From the NCBI GenBank assembly GCA_002897115.2, contig BCIH01000003.1, positions 263,265 through 327,264 of the forward strand: a DNA stretch of 64,000 nt, read 5' to 3'. Positions 1 through 10,158 of the stretch are shown here, piece by piece (position 1 is the first letter of the stretch; the number at the start of each line of letters is the position of its first letter). This DNA is from Prototheca cutis (taxonomy: Eukaryota > Chlorophyta > Trebouxiophyceae > Chlorellales > Chlorellaceae). A program made the position numbers and the translations under genes. The notes below the pieces were generated by a model. That model saw only the letters and a list, made by a program, of their open reading frames with translations, was not told the origin of the DNA and did not search any database.

Positions 1-80
<80 letters not shown>
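1..80. repeat. (GT)n microsatellite
   Basis: The window opens inside an uninterrupted GT dinucleotide repeat of about 40 units, so its true length is unknown. It lies downstream of the last exon of the minus-strand ubiquitin protease. Any reading frame through it is just Val/Cys repeats and is not a gene. Confidence 0.95.
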
Positions 81-81
<1 letters not shown>

Positions 82-611
82 AGGTGCAACTTGGAGAGAA
101 CACAGGCTCCAATCCAACACTTCAGCGAGCCCCCCAGCGTGGTGACGCTCGAAAACAGTGAACTGAGCACTTGTGGGGCACATGCTCGTTCCATGTCGCC
201 GGCACACAGGGGGCACACAAAAAACCGGGCTGTGTGCAAAGGAAAGGATGAATATGCAACAAAAGGGGCTGGTTGCCGGGAGGACCAGCACCGCCGGGGA
301 TGATGCGAAGTTGCAGCAGATGGAAGAAAGAGAGAACGTGAACAGCAATCAGCACAGCCTGCAGCACATTTTCATTTTGACACGGCTCCATGCAGCCGCG
401 AGGACAGAAGGAAAAGCGGTTTCCAGCCGACGCAACTCGGAGACCAATCGACTTGAAGCAGGTATGTGCCCGGAAGCATCCCCCCCCAAACACACACACA
501 CATGCATGCATCATGTGCATCATCTTTGGGCTCAGGTGCCAAGGGTTGCATCCCAAAAATGCATGCATGCCGGAGAGTGCCCCATCGAGTCTTGCTCAAC
601 GTCCCGCCAAC
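81..611. other. intergenic, 3' flank of USP gene
   Basis: No gene was recognised here. The stretch holds TGCATGCA-type palindromes near 500-515 and 556-572 and CA-rich DNA. It should contain the 3' UTR and terminator of the minus-strand protease, but I see no clear polyadenylation motif. Confidence 0.5.
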
Positions 612-694
612 TCAGACGGTGGGCCGCCGCGCATAAAACAGAATGTACGCATACTGGGACACCACCTGCAGCAGGTGTGTGTTCGTGTGTGTGC

Positions 695-746
<52 letters not shown>

Positions 747-3700
747 ATGTGGGAGGGAGGTTCATGTCCCAAGGGGGTTAGGCCGGGAGCCTTGGGATGG
801 TCACACAGCAAATCCACAGGCTGACCGGGTCACAGGTCGGTCAGCTCCTTTGCAACCCACAAGGAAAGAAAGAAAGAAAGAAACCAATCGTCTCAAAGAA
901 ATAGCAAAACATACATCCCAGCCAGCGCACCTGGTCGTCAGACACGCGATTGACGACCTCGTCGTTGAAGCAGTACCAGTCGCCCGCCGTGGCCCCAACA
1001 CCCAGGCTGCGGCACATGGCCGTGTAGTGGCCCCCCGTGAGGTTGCCATAGTGATTGGACACGGCGTAGAGGTCGTAGGCCGCGCCGCCGGCGCCGCCGG
1101 CCAGAGCTTCGGGCGACAGAAACGAGTCCAGGCTCAGACCCGCCAGCGGATACGACACCGATGCCGTCAGCTTGTCCGTAAAAAAGCCGCGGTACTTGAA
1201 GCGCTTGATGTGCAGTACCAGGATCTGGGGGAGTCGGTGCACGCGCAGGTGCTTGGTGGCAGGGGTCTTGGCACGACACTTTTCACAGTGGAAAGCCTCC
1301 TCACCCTGTGATGGATCGTTGGGCGAATTAACTGATTGACTGCGGGTTGTGAGAACAGCGGCGTTTCTTGTCTCAGACAGGACATTCCTTCACTTTTATG
1401 CAGGTGCTTGCTTGGCGGTCTTGCTTCATGAACCAGGGAATCCCCCGCCCTCCCCTTTCTGAAGACCTCCAGCACCATCCCAACAGCCCACCTCCAATTT
1501 CTCGTCCGCTGTGAAGACGGAGAGGCAGTCGGTAATGGAGGCCGGAGTTCCCTTGATCCCAAGCCAAGAAAGACTGCTCTGCTTGCCTGTAGAACACACA
1601 AGAGTGATGACATTGTTAGCAAGCGGGGAGATGCCATCCGCAAGGGGAAGGGCACAGTCGGCCCCGGTGGGGACCCCAAATGTGCCGGGGCTTCCAAGCA
1701 GCCCGCACGCCGAGCCCGGGTAGTGGCAGTGCCAGGGTTCTGAGCACCAAAATGGAACAGCAATCGCATGCTCCCAGACGACCCGGTCACCTCCCCAGGA
1801 AATCCGGCTCCACACACCTTCTTTCGCGAGTGGCAGGGACAGGTCCCAGAACGGCTCATACATGGTAAACCGGCCACCACACTTGTGGCACGTCACAGAG
1901 CTCTGTGTGTGTTTGTGGCCAGATGCGGGATGTGGTGGATTTTGGAGCTTGCACCAGTGTTCGCTCGCTAGCCCCCCTCTCCAACTAACCCCCAGCCGAC
2001 CTGGAGCTGGCCGCCGAAGAGCTTGGTAATGGGACTGGAATCGCGGGTGAGGTACTCCCGCCAATGCCGGTCACCCTTTTCGACCTCGGACTCGGGCTGT
2101 GGCGGCGAAGCCGGTGGCAGCGGGACTGCCAACGGCGGGACCGGCAGCGAGACCGGTGCCGACGCTGGCGAGGCGCTGCCGTTTGCAACTGCGGGCGGCG
2201 GCACCGGTGTGCTACTACCCGTTGGGGTCGGTGCCGGCGACTCGGCCGCCGCACCAGCAACACCTGGACCATTCGTTGCCTTGCCGTTTGACACCGGCTT
2301 GACGTCGTCGTGAAGAAGGTCCATCATGACACGCAGGACCTCCTGGCAGTCGTGCTGGCCGCCGTCCAGGAACTCCATCGCGATGGGAAAGGCACGCAGT
2401 GTCCGAATGAAATCCAGAGGGTCAAGGGACGCGTTGCCCTTCTGCCGAGAAGTTGAAAAGGGCTGTTGAGAACAGGGCTGTGGAGGAGTGGTTGTTCAAC
2501 GGCATTGAGCTTCCCAAACATACCCACAAATGCAACAAAAAGCCTCTACCTGCGTGTAATAATCGAGGACCAGCTGATTAAAGGCGGCCAGGAGCTCTCC
2601 CTTTTCCGGCCGGGCAGGCTTGGGCGGGATCTTGGCAGCTGGGGCGGCGGGCGAGGGGGCGCCACTGGGCACCGGTGTCCCCTGGTTGTCGTCTCCTGGG
2701 CCAGCCGTGCCCTTCTCGACAGGCTCAGCGCCTGACATGCCGGCAGTTATGGCTGGCTGCTGCTCCCTCTCGTCGGCGTCGGCGTCGGCCATTGATGTGT
2801 CTGCCTCTGGTGCTGGAGGGTCCGTGTCTGCAGCATGGGCCAGTTCTGAAACCTCATCCGTGGTTGTCGACCGATCCGCGGCATCGCCAGTGGCAGCCTC
2901 TGACGGGTCTGCAGCACTGCCGGGGGCAGCCTCTGACTGGGCCCGATTCCTAGTTTCCGTCGGTTCAGTCTCCATTGGACTCTCCGATGCCACCGGCTCG
3001 GCATCCATTGACTGGCAGCCGTTGTCATCGTCCTCGCTGGCATCATCATTAGAACAGGACCAAACTCCAGTTCCATTGGCGACCGTGCTTGCACCCTTTA
3101 GCTCCACACCTTCCTCGACAACGGCTGCCAGGGAGGAGTTGTTTTTGCCGGCTCCCGTCGGAGACGTTGCTGCCTCACCACGACGCTCAGATAACCCCGA
3201 AGCTGCCTCCTCCATCGCGCCGGACCTGTCGGTGGAGGCTCGAGCGAGCGCGTGCACGTCAACCGACCCCGGCGTCTCCTCTGCAACAGCCGCTGGCGCC
3301 AAAGTTTCCGCCCCACCGCCAGCAGCCGCGAGGGAGGAGGCCACTCGATCGGGCAGAGCCGGGTCCAGCCCCGTCACCAGACCCGGCGTGTGCCGCAGGC
3401 ACTGCAGTGCCGCGCTGACAAAGCACGTGTTGCCCACGTTGCGGATGCCCACAGCCCGGGCTGGGGGCAGCACACGAATCGTGGTGGTAGTTGCCACTGA
3501 AACGGAAACAGAGCCCTCACCGGCGGCGGTGTCACCGTTGACCGCAGCGGCACCAAAGGCTCCGGCCGACGTCGTGGCCTCTGGAGCGGCCGATGTGGAG
3601 GGCGTCCTCGCCGCGAGTGCAGTCCCATTCCAGGCGGCCAATGCAGCAGCCGACGTGGTGGCGTGCATGCTCACCACACGCTCATCGTCCGCCGACGGTT

Positions 3701-4480
3701 TAGCATCCCGCATGCCGATGCCAAAGCACGACAGGCTCGAAGTGCCTGGGGCCGACGCCGGGGAAGGTCTGGCCGACGGGGCATGGGCCCCGTAATTTGG
3801 GACGACGGGCGTGCGTGGAGCGGAACCCGGCGCGGGTGCACCCCCACTCCCCCCGCCGGTGCCCCGGCTTGAATTCGGCCCGGTGCCCGTGTCGGATGCA
3901 TACAACGAACCCTCCAGCTCATCAGCGCTTCCAACGCTGCCACTGCCGCGGCGCAGGCCCATCCTGTTCCGGAAGAAACTGGTGAACGACCGGTGCCGAC
4001 GGTGGCCCTGCCTCGCTGGCTCGTGCTCTGCACCAGGGTGTTCGAGGTTGGGGAGAGGGGGTCAGGGTGGGCGGTGGCAGTGTGATACAGTTTTGACACC
4101 CAAACCCAGATCCGGCTCCCTTCCCGTCTTGTCCCCGCTCTCCCTCTCAATCCCCCCCTCTTTCCACCCATCAACCCAACCAAAAACCAGCCCAACGCCC
4201 CACCTGGCTCGCTTGGTAGAGTGTGGTTGTCGTCCATGCTGGAGGCCCGGCTGTGCCTCGCGGACTGCGGGTGGGACACGTCGCCTTCGTCCAGGCTCTG
4301 CGTCCTGCCCAGTGCGCCGCCAAACCAGCTCTTCGACTTGTGGGTCGGAGCGCCATCGGGGGCGCCACCGCCCCGCAGCCGCTGCTCCCTGGTGGAGGTC
4401 TTCCTGCTCACCGTGAACAGGGACCAGCTGGAACGCTCCGGCACCGGCTCCAGGCGATCATCCCGCCCACCTCCGCTCAT
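612..4480 (-). CDS. ubiquitin-specific protease (USP/UBP, C19 family)
   Basis: Deubiquitinase that cleaves ubiquitin from proteins. Seven exons close in frame: 4480-4204, 4027-2550, 2441-2001, 1902-1818, 1586-1492, 1305-931, 665-612, giving about 934 aa. The Cys box (GNTCF, catalytic Cys near residue 294) follows a Ser/Ala/Gly-rich N-terminus. The QHDCQE box opens exon 3. Two CxxC pairs (TCHKC in exon 4, HCEKC in exon 6) form the zinc site in the fingers region. Exon 6 holds the His box (GNLTGGHYTAMCR) and the Asp/Asn-type WYCFND. The last short exon encodes the family's terminal strand, AYILFYARR. Between Cys box and QHD box lies an extra low-complexity acidic, Ser/Thr/Ala-rich stretch of over 200 residues. 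Start chosen as the ATG opening MSGGGRDD. The substrate cannot be told from sequence. Its last intron contains a 37-base homopolymer. Confidence 0.92.
709..745. repeat. G37 homopolymer in USP intron
   Basis: A run of 37 G on the plus strand, flanked by GT repeats, lies in the last intron of the minus-strand USP gene. On the transcript it is a C tract ending about 44 nt before the 3' splice site. An AAAG repeat lies at 861-883 in the same intron. Confidence 0.95.
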
Positions 4481-5159
4481 GACCGCCTGCAATGCCGTGC
4501 AAAAAGGTTGCAAAGTGGATGAGGAACGACACCCGGCCACGCAAGCGCTCGAGCACCCCGGCCCAGCCCGTGATCGGGGCGTGCTCAGTACCCGAAAGGC
4601 CACGATGCGGGGCTCGTACACGGCACTCCCCTCCCACACCAGACAACCCACCTGGCGCTATCCACTCCAACAGAAATCTAATCTAATGCACGCGAGATCT
4701 GACTGAAATAGTCTGGCGCAGTGCCATTCCACCTAGCCTGGCGACCACCCGACGCCCGGGCTACGGCTGCCACTGCCGCACGTGGAAGGACGCACGACGT
4801 GCAGCAAACGACGCTTTCGAACCGCGACACACTTGTATTCTACCGCCACTACGGATAGGGGAATGGTGACAAATGCCGGGCGAGCGAGCTCTTCCAGCAC
4901 TGACCCCGCAATTTGCAACACGCACTTGCGTCATCGTGAATTGGATGAAATGGACAGGCCCCAGGACACACCCGGGCCCGAGCTCGGGTGCGCGCACGNA
5001 AGTGATCCACCACATGCGCTCCAACAACAAGTGTTTTCCCCATGTGTGATGGAATCGTTGCCGCGCATGATGTCAGCGTATTGATCGGTTCTGTGGAGGG
5101 CATGCAGGAGCAGCACCCAGCGAGCTAGCTTGGTCGCGTCACGGAGGAAGGGTGCCCCC
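4481..5159. other. divergent intergenic region, USP/VMA12
   Basis: About 680 bp between two outward-pointing start codons, so it should carry promoters for both genes. I see no clear TATA box. One undetermined base lies at 4999. Open frames here are short and carry no recognisable protein. Confidence 0.6.
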
Positions 5160-6110
5160 ATGCAGGTGCAACTAACCCCCCAGCTTAGCCAGTTCCTGGA
5201 CCAGGCTGCATCGCAGGGAACTCTGGCAAAGGTAGCACTGCACATCATGCGCTTGATTGGAGCGCTTGGCCGGGACAGGCCGTCGTGTGTTGTGGGGTGG
5301 TGTACACGCAACCACCCCCGGCCCCCTTGCCGGGTTGGCCCTATGGTGTGTCCACCAAGGGACCAGAACGCCACAGCCTGCCCCGATCCTCCTCTCCCTG
5401 AACCCCCCCCCCCCCGATTCTACCTCGCTTCCTTCCAAACATCTCAGGAGGATGCGGCGGCGTGCAAGGCATCCCGAACAGTGGAGTGGGCTCAGCTCAA
5501 GAGCGTGCACGCGACCGCCGGTGCAGGGGCGCCATCGCTGCGCGCGCTCTGTTCCGGCGGCGGGCTGGCGCTGGCGCCGAGGCCACGTCATACGACAGAG
5601 CAGACTCCCGAGTTTCGGGCGCTGATGGCAGACCTGGCCCGAAAACGGGAGCAGGCCGCCTACGACGCGATGCTGGCCGACATTGGCGGCGGCGGCAGCG
5701 GTGAGCCAACACATGGTACTGCGGCACAGTACCGCCGTGCGCTGGCGGTGGGCACGCACATACTGATTACCATGGCCGCGTTTTATGCGTTTGGCCACGT
5801 GACAGGCCGACGGCTGCTTCCGGGCGCCGCGGGGCCCGCACTGGGGGGTGGGCTGGGGATGACCCTGGCGCTCCTGCTCGAGGCCTGGCTCTTCATCATC
5901 CGTACCTCCGCCAAGCCCAAGCATGCCCGTGAGGCCGCCGCGCGCACACTACACGCCCGCATGGAGCGGCAGGTCCAGCGCCAGCGCAGAGAAGAGCCGG
6001 GGGTGGGAATTGATCGGACTGGACAAGCTGATGCGGGTTCAAGTGAAGGGGCTGAGCCTGTCCCCAAACCAGCCGCGCCACTCTCCAGGCAGGAGAAGAA
6101 GGACCAGTAA
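5160..6110 (+). CDS. VMA12/TMEM199-like V-ATPase assembly factor
   Basis: ER membrane protein of the kind that helps assemble the Vo sector of the vacuolar H+-ATPase (Vma12/TMEM199 family). Two exons, 5160-5231 and 5448-6110, give 244 aa with the phase closing at codon boundaries. Visible features: the family-like TPEFRALMADLARKREQAAYD segment (residues about 70-90), then two hydrophobic helices (roughly residues 120-145 and 150-175), then a basic/hydrophilic cytosolic tail ending in KKDQ. Two membrane spans and length match the family. The intron carries a 13-base C run before its acceptor. The name rests on this pattern, not on a long conserved motif, so it is a good but not certain call. 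Confidence 0.72.
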   Translation: MQVQLTPQLSQFLDQAASQGTLAKVALHIMRLIGALGRDRPSCVVGWCTRNHPRPPCRVGPMVCPPRDQNATACPDPPLPEPPPPRFYLASFQTSQEDAAACKASRTVEWAQLKSVHATAGAGAPSLRALCSGGGLALAPRPRHTTEQTPEFRALMADLARKREQAAYDAMLADIGGGGSGEPTHGTAAQYRRALAVGTHILITMAAFYAFGHVTGRRLLPGAAGPALGGGLGMTLALLLEAWLFIIRTSAKPKHAREAAARTLHARMERQVQRQRREEPGVGIDRTGQADAGSSEGAEPVPKPAAPLSRQEKKDQ

Positions 6111-6441
6111 TGCATGCGACCTGTACTGGGAGCACCCCAGCCGCAATTTTGTTTGTTTGTGCAATGGCGAGGACATCCGTTTTTCGTCCCCCACACCAAG
6201 CATGACGTTTGCTGTGCTCCCACGAACACGTGGGGACGGCCTTTTCTTTCTTCCCTGTTCTCAACATTGTGAAAAAAAATCAGAAGCAGGTACATCATCG
6301 GGGGAGGGATTGGGAAGGGCTCACAATATTGTTGGGGAAGGAAGGGTGACTCACATTACCCCTTGGCTGCTTGGAGTCTCGGCTGACATGGGGTCGTCCC
6401 CAGGATTTGTGAGTTGGACCAATTTACGGAGTCCATCGTGT
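6111..6441. other. convergent 3' region
   Basis: About 330 bp between the stop codons of the convergent VMA12-like and BADC-like genes. It holds A-rich and CAATATTG-like patches and no further gene. Confidence 0.6.
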
Positions 6442-7515
6442 TCACCGGTACTTTTTGTCTCCGATGATGTGGCCGCCAAAGAAGGGCGAGATCTCGACGA
6501 CGGCTTGGTTGTACTCGACGGGGTCACCGTCCTCGACCAGGAACCCGAGAACTTCACCAGACTGCGGCGACTCAACAGGCCAGTGCGTACCCAGCTGGTC
6601 CACGAATCCCAGAACCTGGCCCTTCTTCACCTGGTCACCCGCGGCAACCATGGGGCCCTTGCCCACGCGCTTACCCTTGACGTACCGCCCCCGCCGGAAC
6701 AGGCCGACCTTGGTCGTCAGAACGCCAAGCGCCGTCGATTCGGGTTCTTCCGAGGCGGTGGCGGGGGCGGCACCTGCTGGGACGGCCGCAGGAGCGGCCA
6801 CCGGTGCGGCCACGGGGGGNGGCACCGGTGCCGCAGCCACGGCCACAGGCTGCTCTGGCTCGGCCGTGGCCAGGCTCCGCTTGACGCGGAGCTTGAAGCC
6901 GGGCAGCGTCAGCTCAAGGTGCGCCAGGTCCGTGCCCTCGCACAGCGTGGACAGCAGCGACTCCACCTGTGTGTGTGTTTGGGGCAGGTGAGATGTGAGC
7001 AACGGAATGTCTCCTTGGACTCGGAGGCTGGAAAACACAGCAGTCATGGCCTGCAAAACCCAGTAAACATCTGGATACCTGCTCCGCGCTCAGACCCTCG
7101 CCATCCTCCAGCAGGAGCTCGTCCTCGGAATCGGAGGACTCGTCCTCAGGCTCGTCCTTGCGCTTCTTCTTGAGGGCTGTCGTCACAGAGAGTGTGGGGG
7201 AAGCAGGCTGGATGGTGTCAGCACTATCAGACAGGAATGATCGCGAGCCATGGAAATGTGCACGCGGCTGAAGCTAACGACACCTTTGCATGCATGGTTC
7301 ACATGTCAACGAAAACCCAATGAAGTCGCGCCATGCGCACCCTTGGTCTCGGCCTTGGTCCCGGGCACCTCGGCCACCTTGGTGGCCCGCAGCGCCATGG
7401 CCGGCCGGCTGCAGGTCAGCCTGGGAGGCCTGAAGCCCACCCGCGCGCTCCTGGCATGGCTGGCTGAGATGCTGGTCGACCTAGCAACCGAAGTAATTGC
7501 CGTGGCGGTAGCCAT
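6442..7515 (-). CDS. BADC-like biotin/lipoyl attachment domain protein
   Basis: Plastid protein related to the biotin carboxyl carrier (BCCP) of heteromeric acetyl-CoA carboxylase. Exons 7515-7341, 7176-7079 and 6966-6442 give 265 aa. Order: Ser/Ala/Arg-rich probable chloroplast transit peptide (about residues 1-45), an acidic Glu/Asp/Ser segment (about 63-83), a VESLLSTLCEGTDLAHLEL motif, an Ala/Pro hinge, then a C-terminal biotinyl-like beta domain. Where BCCP has the biotinylated Lys (EAMKM), this protein reads GTHWPVESPQSGEVLGF, the plant BADC pattern (QLG...PVES...GEV). Known BADCs compete with BCCP and dampen fatty-acid synthesis; that role is inferred here. One undetermined base (6820) lies in the Ala-rich hinge. 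Confidence 0.85.
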
Positions 7516-8412
7516 GTCGGACAGGGACCCACTTGGGCTTTTGCAAAGGGGTGGGGCCGAGCTGGCTGGCAGCCGTCTCGGGCTGGGATGGGGCAGGGCC
7601 ACACGCGAGCGGCTGAACCCCTCGACAAACGTTCAAGGGCTGGCGTGAACGGTATCAAGCTCCAAATACCCAATGCGGCTGCCAGATCAGAGGGGTTTTC
7701 AGTCTGGCAACCCCATGGCGATCGCAGGATTCATTCTTCATTCTGTCGGAGACCTGACTCATGTGCGCGCGGCGGGGGATCTCGACTTGATTCAACCCGC
7801 ACTTTGGAAAACATGGGACTGGGTGCCAGTGGTGGTGCAACAAGAGGCCACCCCAATTTGCCATCAACTCAATCCATTGATCACCATTGTGAGAACACCC
7901 TTGCGCCTGACTCTGTTGGCCCCGGGACCATTGCCCAGCCGAGGAAGGAGCCTGCCATGGATGCTTCAACCCCGTGCGATCAGCCTGCACCAGTCATTGA
8001 TGATGAACAATGCATGAACAGGCACCAGTGATAATCACAACATGCAGCGAGAAAGCGACGAAGCTCAACCAGTGCTTGGGAAAAGTTTATTCTTCGGTGC
8101 TGCATTCTTCTTTGCGCCAGGAAGCAAGGGATGATTGATCGCAACACCAATGACGCACAGGGGTCGAGCTTGAAAACGATTCATGCGCGAAAGAGCAGCG
8201 CTCACAAAGAGCAGGTGGGTGGTGCAGCTGGAGATGGTGCGATAACACTCGGCATGCCTGCTTCTTTCCTTTCCACAAGGGGTTTTGACCGACTGGCAGG
8301 CAGCAACACCCTCGTCTTGGGACCAAACCAGACCAGACAGGGCCTGTTGGCTGCATCTCACGAGCACAACACCACCCACCTCGGCGCGCAGAGCTCCCCC
8401 GCTCTTCAACAT
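7516..8412. other. intergenic, BADC 5' flank / XDH 3' flank
   Basis: About 900 bp between the start of the BADC-like gene and the stop of xanthine dehydrogenase, both on the minus strand. It should hold the BADC promoter and the XDH 3' UTR. Short open frames on both strands have no recognisable content. Confidence 0.5.
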
Positions 8413-10127
8413 TCACACGCTGGTCAGCGCGTGGAAGTCGGCCCCGACGAACGGCGCAGTGATTTGGTCACAGCAGGCCATGCGCACGCGTTCGGGCGTG
8501 GCCGGCGAGTCCAGCCGGAACCAGCCTGTGATTCCTGCGTTGTTTGGATGAGAAGGGGAGGGGGGGGGTTGCGAATCCAATATCACATGCGTCAAGGACG
8601 CCCCATACTCTGGGACCGATGCATGTCCACATCGATCCACCGTTCCCGAACTTTACCACTTGTTGCCCTGTGCCATGGCCTTGCCCTCTTGAAAAACTAA
8701 CCCTTCTCCTTCCTCCTTCAAAATAAATCCAGCTTCTCACCAGCTTCCTGACGCGCCGCATAGCAGGCGTCCTTGAGCGCGAAGAACACGGAGGCGCCCA
8801 GGTAAAACGGCGGCTCGCCCACTGCCTTGGAGGAGTGCACCTGGGACATGGGATGTGGGGTTTCGTTCCTTGGAAGCGCGTTCAACGGGTGCATTGCAAT
8901 CCCGCCCCAGCAGAACCAGGTAGCCCCTCCCACCCAACCCCTAAGACCACCTTAAACCAACAGAACCCACAATATTACCTGGGGCGTGCGATGGCAGGGC
9001 GAGTTGCGGAGCAGCATGACCCGAAAGTCGACGGGGATGTCGTTGACCGACGGAATCTTGTACGTCCCCGGCCCGCGCGTGAAGAGCGTGCCCGGTTTGA
9101 CCCAGGCATGCTTGTCGTCGCCCCAGACCAACTCCTCGATGCAGGACCAGCCCATGCCCTGCACAAACGCTCCCTCCACCTGCCCGATGTCAATGGCCGG
9201 GTTGATCGACCGGCCAACATCCATCACCACGTCCGCACGGACAACGTGGAAATCCCCAGTCAGCGTGTCCACCTCCACCTCGGCCGCCGCCGCGCCTGGA
9301 TATTATAGTATAGTATAGTATGTGTAGGGTTTGGCCGGTTGGATAACTTTGTGGGTGCTGGATGTTATCGTGGATCCTGGGTGGGTGTGTGTTTGAGCAG
9401 ACAGACGTGTGCAGATCAGTGACACCGTCCGAGTCCTCCTTCCATCGCCCACCTCCCTTGCCCCTGACTCACCCCAAAGCAAACACCGACACCGCAACGC
9501 ACCGTAGCAGAAGTAGTTGTAGGGCGTGTCGCTGCCAAACCCGCCGATGCCCGGTGTGGTATAAAAGCCGTGAGCTGATAAATCCACACGCTCCACGTAG
9601 GCGGCGTTGACCAGGTCCTTGAACGTCGCATCGGGCATCTTGGCACGGAACGGTGCCAGGCGCGTGTTGAGCTGCTCGCACGCATCGGCAGCCGCAGCGC
9701 CGTACAGGTCTGACGACGCCGAAGCCGCCGTGGGCGACGCGTTCGGGATCTATGGAAAAGGTGGGTGGGTGTTGCGTTGGCTGGGCCGAGGCTTTGATTG
9801 CAAAACGGTTCAGGTCCCCATGCACAACCAATGAGCGGCATCGGCATGCATGCGATGCCATGGCCTGGCATCCCAGTTCCACCAAACAAACACAGAACCC
9901 TAAAATCACGGCGCTGCAAAAGCCCTGGACAAACCCCAGTCAGCCGACGCGCCTTGTCAGTGGCGGTTTCGGCAATGTACACTTGATCCAGCGGGATCTT
10001 GAGGGCATGGGCCACCACCTAGCATTTGGTATCGTATCTCTTTTTGGATATTTTGTGCTTCACACATGACTGTATGCACCAGGTTCGGGCTGCTGGGACT
10101 GGCGGCCGCCAACAGACTCGGGTTATC

Positions 10128-10158
<31 letters not shown>

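Noticed and set aside
709..745. Poly-Gly or poly-Pro coding in frames across homopolymers
   Set aside because: These frames lie within introns or flanks and have no start context or homology.
2620..3795. 391-aa plus-strand open frame
   Set aside because: It is antisense to the low-complexity exon of the minus-strand USP gene; Ser/Ala-rich mirror of codon bias, no domain.
6442..7515. True BCCP (biotin carrier)
   Set aside because: The Met-Lys-Met biotinylation site is absent and the BADC pattern replaces it.
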